Positions 35,398-45,033 of a stretch of DNA of 64,000 nucleotides are shown here, piece after piece. The stretch is from Mucilaginibacter boryungensis (GTDB lineage: Bacteria > Bacteroidota > Bacteroidia > Sphingobacteriales > Sphingobacteriaceae). The notes below the pieces were generated by a model. It did not search any database and had not been told where the DNA came from. It worked only from the letters and a program-made list of their open reading frames with translations. Position 1 is the first letter of the stretch. The number at the start of each line of letters is the position of its first letter. Position numbers and translations under genes: made by a program. The DNA lies in NCBI RefSeq assembly GCF_015221995.1, contig NZ_JADFFM010000001.1, positions 496,001-560,000 on the forward strand. Direction: 5' to 3'.

Positions 35398-37356
35398 CTA
35401 CTTCCTACCCACTCCCTTCACTTTCAACAACACACACCCATGCGCTGGTACTTCAACCGTGTAGCTGCCGTTGATGGTGCCGAGGTTTTTGTGCAGCCAT
35501 AGGTCGCGGACGGCTTGGGGGGCTTTGAGGCCAAGGTCGGCCCATTTAACGGTTATCTTTTGCGGCTCGTTATCCATGTTCACCAGTCCTACGGCTTTGG
35601 TACCGTCAAACAGGGGGCGCGCCCAAACTTCGCGGTTGCCATCCTTCACTACGCGACTGGCGGCTTTGCCCAGCGGGTCCTGGTTAATGTCGATGGTTTC
35701 ATCGTTGGCCAGCAGGTCCAGCGTAAACTGATCCATTTTGGTCATATCGCAGCCAATCAGTATCGGGGCGGCCAGCAAGCTCCACATACTGATATGTAAT
35801 ATTTGTTCGTTAGGTTTTAAATGGGTAGGGTGGGTTTTGCCAAAGCCCACTATGCCCACCATCAGCATATCAGGGTCGTTCCAGTGGCCCGGCCCGGCAT
35901 ACACTTCGTGCCCGGCCTGGCTTTCTATAATGCCTCTTAAACTGTGCCAGTTATCTACAATATCGCCGGTGGTGCGCCAGGCGTTACCGCCAATGGATGG
36001 GTCGGCGCCCCATTTCCAAACCTCGCCCATACCATACTGGCATAGCGAGTACACAATATCGCGGTTAACTTTATTCAGCGATGCGCCCATCACCTGGTAG
36101 GGTTTCATCAGGGCTGGCAGGGAATGATCATCCTTAGCAATGCGCCCGTAGCTGCACCAATCGTATTTTAAATAATCAACACCCCAGGCGGCGTAGCTGG
36201 CGGCGTCCTGGTCTTCATGCTCGTAACTGGCGGTATAGCCCGCGCAGGTTTGCGGTCCCGGCGAGGAATAGATCCCAAAGCGCAAGCCTTTTTTATGAAT
36301 ATAACCCGACAACCGCGCCATGTCAGGGAATTTTTTGTTCGTCAGGATATTGCCTTTATCATCGCGCCCTGCCTCCCAGGTATCATCAATATTAATGTAT
36401 GAATAGCCATGTGCGGCTAACCCGGTCGAGATCATCTCATCGGCAGCGGCTTTCACTTTGTCCTCATCAACCGCGCCTGCCCACACGTTCCACGAGTTCC
36501 AGCCCATGGGCGGGGTTAAGGCCAGTTTATGCTCGCCGCCAACTATGGTCAGTTCGCGTGTCGCCCGTCCTTTTGGTCCGCGGGCGCTTAGTATAACCCG
36601 CGTAGTCCCCGCAGCTTTTAACGCGCCCGAGATTATCCCGGTAGCCGGGTTCAATTTTAATCCAGAGGGTAGGTTCGCGGCACCGTAGCTTAACGGGCCT
36701 TTACCCGTGGCCGGTATGCGGAAAAGAAAATCGCGCCCCGGTGTCGCGCCAATTATCCTTGCGCCATGTATCTGCGGTACTTCACTCTCGGCTTGATGTA
36801 CATAGCGCGGCGGGGTAGCCGGTGTGGTCACTATCTCGGGTTTTTGCCGGGCGCCGGGAGCCAGTTCTAACTTAGCGTCGGCCCAGTCGCCATGGTCGTT
36901 ATTAATGCCATCGCCGGCATCGTCCAATTGCAGCGTTAGCTGTTTAGCACCGGTGACATCTATGGAAATTACCTGTGTATCGCCCCTTTTCAATACCGGG
37001 GTTTTAACCCGTTCTTTGCCATCAACAAGCACGGTAAACACTACCGATCCTTCTTTAGTGGCCTCGTCATCCACACCCACTGTGGCGGAGAAACGGGTAG
37101 CCGCGCCGTGCAGGGTAATTACGATATTCCCATCGGCGTGGGTGCCAATGCCATGCGCGTACACCACGTTATTCAGCGTAATGGGGTGCCCGTCTACAGA
37201 TTTTCCCGCGTGCACCTGCCCCCAGCCTTGTTCCACTTCGGTAAGGTTCATGGCATCAATCCATACAACATTGGGGGAGGCTTGCTGGGCCAGCACAGGT
37301 AAGCCCATAGCGCATAGTGCTGTGAATAATAAACGAGGCAATAAATGGTTTTTCAT
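35398..37356 (-). CDS. Secreted GH27 alpha-galactosidase with NPCBM domain
   Basis: A 652-residue exported glycosidase. The start at 37356 is preferred over one at 37398 because it begins a clean signal peptide (MKNHLLPRLLF..., cleavage near residue 24, VLAQ). An NPCBM carbohydrate-binding domain (about 30-165) and a short Ig-like domain (about 190-270) precede the GH27 barrel starting MGWNSWNVWAGAVDEDK. The catalytic nucleophile is Asp399 in KYDWC; the acid/base lies in the GDIVDNW segment (Asp465 or Asp468). A C-terminal beta domain follows. It removes terminal alpha-galactose (or alpha-N-acetylgalactosamine) from glycans. Confidence 0.92.
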   Translation of the reverse strand: MKNHLLPRLLFTALCAMGLPVLAQQASPNVVWIDAMNLTEVEQGWGQVHAGKSVDGHPITLNNVVYAHGIGTHADGNIVITLHGAATRFSATVGVDDEATKEGSVVFTVLVDGKERVKTPVLKRGDTQVISIDVTGAKQLTLQLDDAGDGINNDHGDWADAKLELAPGARQKPEIVTTPATPPRYVHQAESEVPQIHGARIIGATPGRDFLFRIPATGKGPLSYGAANLPSGLKLNPATGIISGALKAAGTTRVILSARGPKGRATRELTIVGGEHKLALTPPMGWNSWNVWAGAVDEDKVKAAADEMISTGLAAHGYSYINIDDTWEAGRDDKGNILTNKKFPDMARLSGYIHKKGLRFGIYSSPGPQTCAGYTASYEHEDQDAASYAAWGVDYLKYDWCSYGRIAKDDHSLPALMKPYQVMGASLNKVNRDIVYSLCQYGMGEVWKWGADPSIGGNAWRTTGDIVDNWHSLRGIIESQAGHEVYAGPGHWNDPDMLMVGIVGFGKTHPTHLKPNEQILHISMWSLLAAPILIGCDMTKMDQFTLDLLANDETIDINQDPLGKAASRVVKDGNREVWARPLFDGTKAVGLVNMDNEPQKITVKWADLGLKAPQAVRDLWLHKNLGTINGSYTVEVPAHGCVLLKVKGVGRK

Positions 37357-37498
37357 GGCAAATAGGTTGGTAATTGTTGTGATATGAAGATACTGCATTT
37401 TTATAAATGAAAAAGGGGCGGCCAGGTATAAAATAAAAAATCGGGAGGATTTGCCGTGAAAATGGTAAAATAATACCGATGGATAAAAAAAGCTCCAT

Positions 37499-37601
37499 AT
37501 GCTGGCGCACGCGTGCCGCGTGTGCTTTAACCGCTTTATTTGTTTAGATATCGCATACTATAATATCTGAATAAGCACACGCGGCACGCGTGCGCCAGCA
37601 T
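37499..37601. repeat. 29-base perfect inverted repeat
   Basis: Left arm 37499-37527 and right arm 37573-37601 are perfect reverse complements over 29 bases, starting ATGCTGGCGCACGCGTGCCG, with a 45-base AT-rich spacer. A half copy lies at 35153-35182 beyond the other end of the alpha-galactosidase gene. Confidence 0.9.
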
Positions 37602-37697
37602 GGGATAAAAAATGTTACGGGATACCGCAATTGTTGTTATGGTTCATCGCGATACTAATGCATACTTATACCTGTGAAAATGAACAAGGAATATGCC

Positions 37698-37728
37698 TTT
37701 CACCTTTCGCTTCAAAAACGTACTTTTG
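37698..37728 (+). promoter_or_regulatory. aspS promoter
   Basis: TTTC (37698-37701), a 19-base spacer and TACTTTTG (37721-37728) match the Bacteroidota promoter pattern well. It lies 21 bases before the aspS ATG at 37750 and inside a possible upstream extension of the frame, supporting the shorter protein. Confidence 0.6.
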
Positions 37729-37749
37729 CCGTTTTACAGGAATACAGCT

Positions 37750-39495
37750 ATGCTACGTACACACACTTGCGGCGAATTAAACATCAGTAACCTTGGCCAA
37801 ACCGTCACTTTATGCGGTTGGGTGCAAAAATCGCGAGATTTGGGCGGCACAACCTTTATAGATGTGCGCGACCGTTATGGTTTAACCCAGATTTTAGTAA
37901 ATACCGACAGCAGCGCCGACATACGCGAACAAGCCCGCAACCTGGGCCGCGAGTTTGTAATTAAAGTTACCGGTACCGTTTTAGAACGTACCAGCAAAAA
38001 CCTGAAGATACCTACCGGCGAGATCGAAATCAGCGTTTCGGAGATCGAGATACTGAACGGATCGAAGATACCGCCGTTTATGATAGAGGATGAAACCGAT
38101 GGCGGCGAGGAATTGCGTGCTAAATATCGCTACTTAGACCTGCGCCGTAACCCTATCCGTAATAACCTGGTGATGCGCCATAAACTGGCCCAGGAAGTGC
38201 GCCGTTACCTGAGCGACCTTGACTTTATCGAGGTGGAAACCCCGGTACTGATCAAGTCGACCCCTGAAGGTGCGCGCGACTTTGTGGTGCCAAGCCGTAT
38301 GAACCCGGGCGAATTTTATGCCCTGCCGCAGTCGCCGCAAACGTTTAAGCAGTTGCTGATGGTAAGCGGGTTCGACCGCTACTTCCAGATCGTTAAATGC
38401 TTCCGCGATGAGGATTTGCGCGCCGACCGTCAGCCGGAATTTACACAGATAGATTGCGAGATGTCGTTCATTACCCAGGAAGATATCCTGAACGTATTTG
38501 AAGGCATGACGCGCCACTTATTTAACCATGTGAAAGGCATTACCCTGGAAAGCTTCCCGCGGATGGAATATGCTGATGCGATGCGTCTGTACGGATCAGA
38601 TAAACCCGACCTGCGCTTTGGGATGGAGTTTGTGGAAATGAACGACCTGGTGAAGGGCAAAAACTTTGGCGTATTTGATAACGCCGAACTGGTTGTTGCC
38701 ATTAACGCTAAAGGCTGCGCCGAATACACCCGCAAGCAAATTGATGAACTGACCGAATGGTTAAAACGCCCGCAAATTGGCGCGACAGGTTTGATATATG
38801 CCCGTCACAACGCCGATGGAACCATTAAATCATCGGTCGATAAATTTTATGATGAGGCTGCCCTGGCCGAATGGTCTAAAGCACTAAATACCGAACCCGG
38901 CGATATGATATTAGTATTGGCGGGCGCTAAAGATAAAGTACGCAAGCAAATGAACGAGCTGCGCCTGGAAATTGGCGGCCGTTTAGGCTTGCGCGATAAG
39001 AACAAGTTCGCGCCGCTATGGGTTGTTGATTTCCCGCTGCTGGAATGGGACGAGGAAACCGAACGTTACCACGCCATGCACCATCCGTTCACTTCACCTA
39101 AGCCTGAAGATATTGCCTTGTTAGACAGCAATCCGGGAGCAGTACGCGCCAACGCTTACGACCTGGTTATTAACGGTACCGAAATAGGCGGTGGTTCTAT
39201 CCGTATCCATGATAAAAAACTGCAATCACTGATGTTTAAGCATTTAGGTTTTTCACCAGAGGAAGCGCAGAAGCAATTTGGCTTTCTGATGGACGCCTTT
39301 GAATTTGGCGCCCCTCCGCATGGCGGTATCGCTTTCGGGTTCGACAGGTTGAGCTCAATATTTGCCGGACTGGATTCTATCCGCGATGTGATTGCTTTCC
39401 CGAAAAACAATTCGGGACGCGATGTGATGATCGATTCGCCATCGACCATTGCCGAAGCGCAAATGAATGAATTAAAAATAAAGACGACCGCTTAA
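37750..39495 (+). CDS. aspS: Aspartyl-tRNA synthetase
   Basis: Class II aminoacyl-tRNA synthetase that charges tRNA-Asp (or Asp and Asn if non-discriminating). The 581-residue length fits the bacterial type with the GAD insertion domain. The start at 37750 ([11 protein letters not shown]) matches the family's N-terminus; an in-frame ATG at 37693 would add 19 unusual residues and overlap the promoter. The OB-fold is at about 1-110, motif 1 near 137-150 (RYLDLRR follows), motif 2 [16 protein letters not shown] near 215-230 and motif 3 GIAFGFDRL near 528-536. Confidence 0.97.
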   Translation: MLRTHTCGELNISNLGQTVTLCGWVQKSRDLGGTTFIDVRDRYGLTQILVNTDSSADIREQARNLGREFVIKVTGTVLERTSKNLKIPTGEIEISVSEIEILNGSKIPPFMIEDETDGGEELRAKYRYLDLRRNPIRNNLVMRHKLAQEVRRYLSDLDFIEVETPVLIKSTPEGARDFVVPSRMNPGEFYALPQSPQTFKQLLMVSGFDRYFQIVKCFRDEDLRADRQPEFTQIDCEMSFITQEDILNVFEGMTRHLFNHVKGITLESFPRMEYADAMRLYGSDKPDLRFGMEFVEMNDLVKGKNFGVFDNAELVVAINAKGCAEYTRKQIDELTEWLKRPQIGATGLIYARHNADGTIKSSVDKFYDEAALAEWSKALNTEPGDMILVLAGAKDKVRKQMNELRLEIGGRLGLRDKNKFAPLWVVDFPLLEWDEETERYHAMHHPFTSPKPEDIALLDSNPGAVRANAYDLVINGTEIGGGSIRIHDKKLQSLMFKHLGFSPEEAQKQFGFLMDAFEFGAPPHGGIAFGFDRLSSIFAGLDSIRDVIAFPKNNSGRDVMIDSPSTIAEAQMNELKIKTTA

Positions 39496-39617
39496 ACGTA
39501 ATAACAGCTAATTAGAGGTAATTTCTCGTGTTATTGTTCAAGAACGGATAAAAACGAATAAAAATAAATAAAACGGGATAAGAATAATTTTTACCCCTAA
39601 AAATAGTTTATAAACTG

Positions 39618-40076
39618 ATGAAAAAATATTTACTGATCTTATTTGTGCTGGTAGCGGGTCTGTCAGCATGCAGCAAAAGTGATGATTTTGATGCCAACGC
39701 ACAGGCGACTACCGATGATGCAGCCATACAAGCGTATTTAAAAGCCAACAATATTACCGCTGTAAAAGACCCATCGGGTTTATACTATCAGGTGGTAACG
39801 CCGGGTACCGGCAATTACCCAACTTCAGGTTCTACAGTTACTGTAAACTATGTGGGTAAACTGTTAAATGGTACGCAATTCGATGCGTCAAACGGTTTTA
39901 AAACTTCGTTAGGGGCAGTTGTGCGCGGGTGGACCATAGGTGTACCGCACGTACAGGTTGGCGGTACCATTAAATTGTTTATACCATCGGGATTGGGCTA
40001 TGGTAATACTGCCACAGGTTCCATACCCGCAAATTCGGTACTGATATTTACAATTGATCTGTTAAGTATCAATTAA
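39618..40076 (+). CDS. FKBP-type peptidyl-prolyl isomerase lipoprotein
   Basis: A 152-residue lipoprotein (lipobox LSAC, Cys18) with a single FKBP domain at about 62-152, which catalyses cis-trans isomerisation of proline peptide bonds in the cell envelope. Diagnostic segments are VTVNYVGKLLNGTQFDAS near 74-91, VRGWTIGVPHVQVGGTIKLFIPS near 102-124 and LGYGNTATGSIPANSVLIF near 126-144. It is a single-gene unit closed by a terminator shared with the convergent LytTR gene. Confidence 0.92.
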   Translation: MKKYLLILFVLVAGLSACSKSDDFDANAQATTDDAAIQAYLKANNITAVKDPSGLYYQVVTPGTGNYPTSGSTVTVNYVGKLLNGTQFDASNGFKTSLGAVVRGWTIGVPHVQVGGTIKLFIPSGLGYGNTATGSIPANSVLIFTIDLLSIN

Positions 40077-40086
40077 AAACAAAACT

Positions 40087-40112
40087 AAAACGCCTGCAAA
40101 CACAGGCGTTTT
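40087..40112. terminator. Bidirectional terminator
   Basis: AAAACGCCTG / CAGGCGTTTT (40087-40096 with 40103-40112), 6-base loop, flanked by further AACTA/TAGTT pairing. It lies between the FKBP gene and the convergent response-regulator gene and has A- and T-tracts on both sides. Confidence 0.85.
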
Positions 40113-40795
40113 TAGTTTGATATCAATCCTGGGTCAAAACTGCTGCTTACCGGCACTACCTGCCCGGCAATGTGCAACTGGTGCCGCTCAATGCGGTCTA
40201 TTTTATTTTTATTGACGATGTATGACCGGTGCACCCGCACAAAAACGCCGGCAGGTAAAAGGATCATGGTATCGGCCATGGTAAGGCGTGATAATATCCT
40301 GCGGCCATCGGCCAGGATAAAACTCATATAATTACCGCCGGCCTCCAGGTATAACAACTGATCAAACATTACCTTAATTTGTTCGTAGCCCGATTTAATG
40401 AAAATACTATCGGCAACAGGTGGTTTATTGCCTTGTTTTAGTAATAATTGCTCGTGCGCCTTATGGCAGGCTTTTAGAAACCGGGGGTACGAAAAGGGCT
40501 TCAACAGGTAATCTATCGCGTTAAGCTCGTAACTGGTAACGGCGTGCTCGGCATAGGCTGTTGTAAAAATAATAAGTGGTTTTTGCTGCAAGCCTTCGGC
40601 CAGCTCAATACCTGAAATATCGGGCATTTTAATATCCAGGAACAATAGATCGGTAGGGTTGGCAGCCATATAAGCCATCGCCTCGAACGCGTTAGTGAAA
40701 TAGGCCGCCATTTCTATAAAAGGAACCTTCCCGGCATGCGACCGGATCACTTCCAGGGCAAGGGGCTCATCATCTATGGCAATAGCTTTTATCAT
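40112..40795 (-). CDS. LytTR-family response regulator
   Basis: A 227-residue two-component regulator: receiver domain (about 1-120, phospho-acceptor Asp54 in LFLDIKMPD) and LytTR DNA-binding domain (about 135-225, with EAGGNYMSFILADGR and VRVHRSYIVNKNKI). It belongs to the AlgR/LytR family, whose members bind direct repeats upstream of target genes. The partner kinase gene lies 28 bases upstream on the same strand. Confidence 0.92.
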   Translation of the reverse strand: MIKAIAIDDEPLALEVIRSHAGKVPFIEMAAYFTNAFEAMAYMAANPTDLLFLDIKMPDISGIELAEGLQQKPLIIFTTAYAEHAVTSYELNAIDYLLKPFSYPRFLKACHKAHEQLLLKQGNKPPVADSIFIKSGYEQIKVMFDQLLYLEAGGNYMSFILADGRRILSRLTMADTMILLPAGVFVRVHRSYIVNKNKIDRIERHQLHIAGQVVPVSSSFDPGLISN

Positions 40796-40823
40796 TTTGT
40801 TACTAAGCTAATAAAAGGCTTGC

Positions 40824-42317
40824 TTATATTGGTTTTTGCTGGTCGAGCGTAAGCGATAAATGCACAAAAAACTCTTTGGTATTTTGCCTCACCACCAGTT
40901 CGTGCCTGTTTGGGTAAAGCAGTTGCAGGCGTTGTTTTACATTTTCTAAACCCGTGCCCGAATGATAACGCTCGGGGTCGTTTATGTTAACTGGGTGTAC
41001 GCTGTTGTGTACATCAAGATGCAATATGTTTTCGTTTTTGTAAAGATTAACATTTATCCACGATTTTTCCTGCAGGCTAATGCCATGCTTGTAGGCATTC
41101 TCAATAAAGGGGATCAGCAGCATGGGTGCAATTTCATTATATCCCACCATCTCTTCAATTTGAATATCAATGATCATATCAGGCGATAGGGCTAATCGCA
41201 TATTTTGCAGGTCGATATAGTTATGAATATAATCCAGTTCGCGGCTCAGGGCTATCTTGTCCTGGTTATTCTCGTGCAGCATAAAGCGCATCATATCGCC
41301 CAGTTTTTGGATGCCCTCGCCGGTTTTCTCGGCTTTTTCCATCAGGGCGGCTCCATATAAGGTATTCAGCGCATTAAACAAAAAATGCGGGTTAATTTGC
41401 GACCGTAAGTATTGCAGGTTTGCGTTTGATGTGCCCAGCGCTGCTTTCAGCGATGTAAGCTGCTTATACTTTTCCTTATTGGCTAAGTATACCCACCATG
41501 AAATGGCGATGGTTACCAATGTAGGCGCAAACCAATGGATGACAAGATGCCCAAAGAAGGTGAAATAATGAAATTGCAATAAAAAGGCCATTTCTATTAT
41601 CCCAAGCAGTATAGCCGTACCCATTAATCTGGAAAAATAGATAAGCAGGCTAGCCGGATGCTCTTTTTTATATCCAGGTATCAGCCAATATAAATTAAGG
41701 AAATATAAAGCAAAGCAATAGGGTAGCACAAAACAGTAAAACGGACCAAAATCGCGAAAGGCGCTTGCGCTTTTTAATATCAACAAAGGGAATAGAATAA
41801 TTAGCCACAGGCTGCTGATTAAAATAATTTCACGTGTTATTTTGGCAGGTAAACTTTGCGTACCGCTGGATAATTTATATTGGTAAATAATCCCTTCGCG
41901 CACCACGACGTATAAAACATAAATAAGCAAAAATGAGCTGGCCATTACAAAGCCATAGCTAAAAAATACTTTATAAGCATGGCTCACCGAACCTCTATTA
42001 AATTCCCATTCCCGCAAGTGGCTATATAAAACCATATCTGCTAAGCCTACTATAATTAATAAAACAATAGTTAGCCCCACAGCTTCAAAGTATTTCTTTT
42101 TTAGCCAGTACCGAGGCCAAACTACATAGTTAAGCGCTAAAAAAGCACTATAGGTGGCAACATAGCTTAATAGATAGGGGAATAATTCGCCCAAATAGCT
42201 GTTTAGGCTAAGGCTGTTAATATATAAGTAATGGTGCGTTATGTTTTGAATTGTGGCAATAGTTACAGTAATAAAAAAAATTGTTGCTATTCCAAATTCA
42301 ATTTTGCTGTATTTCAT
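40824..42317 (-). CDS. LytS-type sensor histidine kinase
   Basis: A 497-residue membrane kinase. About seven or eight hydrophobic helices fill residues 10-280. A His_kinase domain follows, with SQINPHFLFNALNTLYG (phospho-acceptor His311), and the HATPase part with PFIENAYKHGI and GTGLENVKQRLQLLYP. It forms a pair with the LytTR regulator just downstream. The divergent neighbour is a secreted M20 amidohydrolase, a possible target. The signal sensed is unknown. Confidence 0.9.
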   Translation of the reverse strand: MKYSKIEFGIATIFFITVTIATIQNITHHYLYINSLSLNSYLGELFPYLLSYVATYSAFLALNYVVWPRYWLKKKYFEAVGLTIVLLIIVGLADMVLYSHLREWEFNRGSVSHAYKVFFSYGFVMASSFLLIYVLYVVVREGIIYQYKLSSGTQSLPAKITREIILISSLWLIILFPLLILKSASAFRDFGPFYCFVLPYCFALYFLNLYWLIPGYKKEHPASLLIYFSRLMGTAILLGIIEMAFLLQFHYFTFFGHLVIHWFAPTLVTIAISWWVYLANKEKYKQLTSLKAALGTSNANLQYLRSQINPHFLFNALNTLYGAALMEKAEKTGEGIQKLGDMMRFMLHENNQDKIALSRELDYIHNYIDLQNMRLALSPDMIIDIQIEEMVGYNEIAPMLLIPFIENAYKHGISLQEKSWINVNLYKNENILHLDVHNSVHPVNINDPERYHSGTGLENVKQRLQLLYPNRHELVVRQNTKEFFVHLSLTLDQQKPI

Positions 42318-42465
42318 GTTGTGTACTAATATATTACAAGCATACTACTGTTTTATGCTGATATAAAATAAATGTGACGAGGCGATTGAAAAATGTGACG
42401 AACATTGTGTAACCTTTTAAATATCTGCACATATCATTACATTTATTGAAAATCATTCCCATCAC

Positions 42466-43785
42466 ATGAAAAAACTTTTACTCCTGCCTTTCTCACTTTT
42501 TGCCATACAAGCCTTTGCCCAAACAAATGCTTCAAAAATATTGATCGCTAAGAAAGCGGATGCCATTGAAGGTAAAGTGATAGCCTGGCGCCGCGATTTT
42601 CATGAACACCCCGAACTGGGCAACCACGAGGTGCGCACAGCTGCTATTATTGCCAAACATTTGCAAAGCCTGGGACTGGAAGTAAAAACCGGGATAGCAA
42701 CAACCGGAGTTGTTGGCATACTAAAAGGCGGTAAGCCGGGACCGGTGGTTGCCCTGCGGGCCGATATGGATGGCTTGCCTGTTACCGAGCGTGTGAACCT
42801 GCCTTTTGCCTCGAAAGTAAAAACAATGTATAACGGGGCCGAAGTAGGAGTGATGCATGCTTGCGGTCACGACTCGCACATGGCCATTTTAATGGGCGTG
42901 GCCGAAATATTATCGGGCATGAAGGCTGATCTGCATGGCACAGTGAAATTCATTTTCCAGCCGGCTGAGGAAGGCGTACTGCCGGCTGAATTAGTGAATG
43001 GCAAAAAATCAGGAGCAGAACAAATGGTAGCCGAAGGAGTGATGGAAAACCCGAAGGTGAATGCAGTGTTTGGTCTGCATATCCAATCCTATCAGCCTGC
43101 GGGAACCATTACCTATCGCCCGGGCGGGGATATGGCAGCTGTGAACGATATGCAGATTATTGTAAAAGGCCGTTCGGCGCATGGGGCTTATCCCTGGTCG
43201 TCGGTCGATCCGGTAGTTACTTCGGCCCAAATCATTAATAACCTGCAAACCGTAGTGAGCCGCAACCTGCATATTACCGATAACCCGGCAGTGGTAACCG
43301 TAGGTGCTATAAACGGCGGTAACCGCAGTAACATTATCCCCGAAACGGTAACCATGCTGGGAACCATCCGCACGTTTAGTCCGGCGGATGAAAAGATGAT
43401 CATTGAACGGGTAAAAACCATCGCCACTAAAACCGCTGAAGCCAATGGCGCTACGGTTGAGTTGAAGATACCTTACAGCAACCATTACCCGGTAACCTAT
43501 AACAACCCCGAACTGGTAGCCAAAATGCTGCCTGCCCTGCAGGCAACCGCGGGAAAGGAAAACATTATTTTGCGCCAGGCTGAAACCGGGGCCGAGGATT
43601 TTAGCTTTTACCAGGAAAAAGCGCCCGGCATATTCCTGCACCTGGGCGGCCTGCCCAAAGGCGGCGACCCAACCAAAGCACCCGCCCACCACACCCCCGA
43701 CTTTTTTATTGATGAAAGTGGCTTTACGCTGGGTGTGAAAGCTTTGTGTAACTTGACGCTGGATTATATGAATACTAAGAAATAA
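42466..43785 (+). CDS. Secreted M20-family amidohydrolase
   Basis: A 439-residue metallo-amidohydrolase of the M20D type (hippurate hydrolase/IAA-amino-acid hydrolase/N-acyl-amino-acid amidohydrolase). A signal peptide (cleavage near residue 19, AFAQ) sends it to the envelope. Metal-site motifs are LRADMDGLPV near 98-107, MHACGHDSHMAILMG near 130-144, FQPAEEG near 165-171 and the C-terminal AETGAEDFSFY. Substrate cannot be read from sequence. It is divergent from the LytS kinase gene. Confidence 0.9.
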   Translation: MKKLLLLPFSLFAIQAFAQTNASKILIAKKADAIEGKVIAWRRDFHEHPELGNHEVRTAAIIAKHLQSLGLEVKTGIATTGVVGILKGGKPGPVVALRADMDGLPVTERVNLPFASKVKTMYNGAEVGVMHACGHDSHMAILMGVAEILSGMKADLHGTVKFIFQPAEEGVLPAELVNGKKSGAEQMVAEGVMENPKVNAVFGLHIQSYQPAGTITYRPGGDMAAVNDMQIIVKGRSAHGAYPWSSVDPVVTSAQIINNLQTVVSRNLHITDNPAVVTVGAINGGNRSNIIPETVTMLGTIRTFSPADEKMIIERVKTIATKTAEANGATVELKIPYSNHYPVTYNNPELVAKMLPALQATAGKENIILRQAETGAEDFSFYQEKAPGIFLHLGGLPKGGDPTKAPAHHTPDFFIDESGFTLGVKALCNLTLDYMNTKK

Positions 43786-43807
43786 CCTACGTTAAATACC
43801 CTAACCT

Positions 43808-44710
43808 ATGAAAAAACACCTGCTCATTACATTGATAATTTGCGCATGCTTCAAAATAGTATCAGCACAAATTACCCCTGCGCAAGTGATTGATGCTGCA
43901 CATATAGCCTCGATAGCCGACAGCATAAGTGCTGAAGGCAAAATGCTGGCGCTCTCCGAAATGGCATCGTGGTATGGAACGGATGTTTTTCTTGCAAAAT
44001 GTAAAAGTCGGCTTTCGCGCGCAGGTGGATACCTGTCATACAATACAGGTTCTGGTATGAATAATATCTTCTTTTCCAAAGACGAAAAGCCGGTAGTGTT
44101 GGCAACTATGTCGTTTACCCTTCCGGATATTAGCATGAACGGCTGCAAGGTTGACAGTACGGAGCGCAAACTTACCAATGCCGAGGCCGAACTTTATGCC
44201 ATACGCAAGGTAGCTATGGCAGCACTTATAGCTAATAAAGATTCCATCTTTCGTTTCTATAAAAATACGGGTACCAATCCTGTTCCCATTATTGTTAACG
44301 GACAAAAACGCGTGTATTTTTTAACAAGTCCAAAGAGTAATGGCCAGGTTATTTTTGGTAACGATTACCTGCTTACATTTGATAAAGACAATCATATCAC
44401 CAGCACAAAAAAGCTGCATAACAATCTCATCACAATTAATACCAAACCCGCTCCTGACGATACGAGCCATGCGGTACAGGTAGCAGGTGTGCATAATCAT
44501 TTGGGTAATACCAGTCCATTTATAACAGCTACAGATATTTGTACCATGATACTATATCATAACGCTACCACCTGGAAACAGTATTATGTCATATCGCCCA
44601 CATACATCTCTATTTGGGATTTCCAGGGAGCGCACCTGACTATTATTACCAAAGAAGCTTGGGATAAAATTATGGCTAACCGCAAAACTCCGGTGCCTGT
44701 TAATCACTAA
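43808..44710 (+). CDS. Uncharacterised exported protein
   Basis: A 300-residue protein with a signal peptide (cleavage near residue 20, VSAQ). No family recognised. Features visible are a helical N-terminal part, a mixed strand-rich middle with VYFLTSPKSNGQVIFGNDYLLTFD, and a DTSHAVQVAGVHNHLGNTSPFITATDICTMILY segment in which conserved-looking histidines and an Asp/Cys could form a metal or catalytic site. It starts 22 bases after the amidohydrolase gene and ends 3 bases before the LMW-PTP-like gene. Confidence 0.65.
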   Translation: MKKHLLITLIICACFKIVSAQITPAQVIDAAHIASIADSISAEGKMLALSEMASWYGTDVFLAKCKSRLSRAGGYLSYNTGSGMNNIFFSKDEKPVVLATMSFTLPDISMNGCKVDSTERKLTNAEAELYAIRKVAMAALIANKDSIFRFYKNTGTNPVPIIVNGQKRVYFLTSPKSNGQVIFGNDYLLTFDKDNHITSTKKLHNNLITINTKPAPDDTSHAVQVAGVHNHLGNTSPFITATDICTMILYHNATTWKQYYVISPTYISIWDFQGAHLTIITKEAWDKIMANRKTPVPVNH

Positions 44711-44713
44711 CTT

Positions 44714-45028
44714 TTGTCTAACCTACTTTTCATTTGCAGCAAAAACCAGTGGCGCAGCCCAACTGCTGAACTATTGTTCCGCAATCATTCCGTGCACCAG
44801 GCACGTTCGGCAGGGACCAGCGAGCAGGCCCGTATTAAGATAAACCAAAAATTGCTGGACTGGGCTGATGTGGTTTTTGTAATGGAAAGGAGACATCGCG
44901 ATATTTTGAAACAGCGCTTTACCGTACCATCTAAAAAATTGATCGTGTTTGATATTGAGGATAATTACCAGTTTAATGACCCGGAATTGGTGGCGATGTT
45001 AAAAGAGGCGCTTGAAGGGTATCTATAA
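44714..45028 (+). CDS. Short low-molecular-weight phosphotyrosine phosphatase-like protein
   Basis: A 104-residue protein with the LMW-PTP active-site loop near its start: CSKNQWRSPTAE fits Cys-x5-Arg-Ser (Cys8 to Arg14). The C-terminal DIEDNYQFNDPELV segment may supply the general-acid aspartate. It is shorter than the usual 150 residues, but compact homologues of this length are familiar. The start is a TTG at 44714, 3 bases after the previous stop, with no ATG in a sensible position. Confidence 0.8.
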   Translation: MSNLLFICSKNQWRSPTAELLFRNHSVHQARSAGTSEQARIKINQKLLDWADVVFVMERRHRDILKQRFTVPSKKLIVFDIEDNYQFNDPELVAMLKEALEGYL

Positions 45029-45033
45029 AAGAT

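Larger units (their letters stand above)
37357..37749. other. Divergent intergenic region between GH27 gene and aspS
   Basis: A 393-base gap with no gene. It contains the upstream region of the alpha-galactosidase gene, the 29-base inverted repeat and the aspS promoter. The short frames here have no protein-like features. Confidence 0.6.

Noticed and set aside
36824..37387. Plus-strand 187-residue frame opposite the alpha-galactosidase gene
   Set aside because: Cys/Ser/Pro-rich shadow of the GC-rich coding strand; the minus-strand gene has a signal peptide, domains and catalytic residues.
37693..37749. Upstream extension of aspS
   Set aside because: Contains a good promoter and adds residues not typical for the family.
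38134..38517. Minus-strand 127-residue frame inside aspS
   Set aside because: Antisense to the class II synthetase catalytic core; no independent support.
43009..43692. Minus-strand 227-residue frame opposite the M20 amidohydrolase gene
   Set aside because: It is fully antisense to a well-supported gene and its translation lacks domain-like features.
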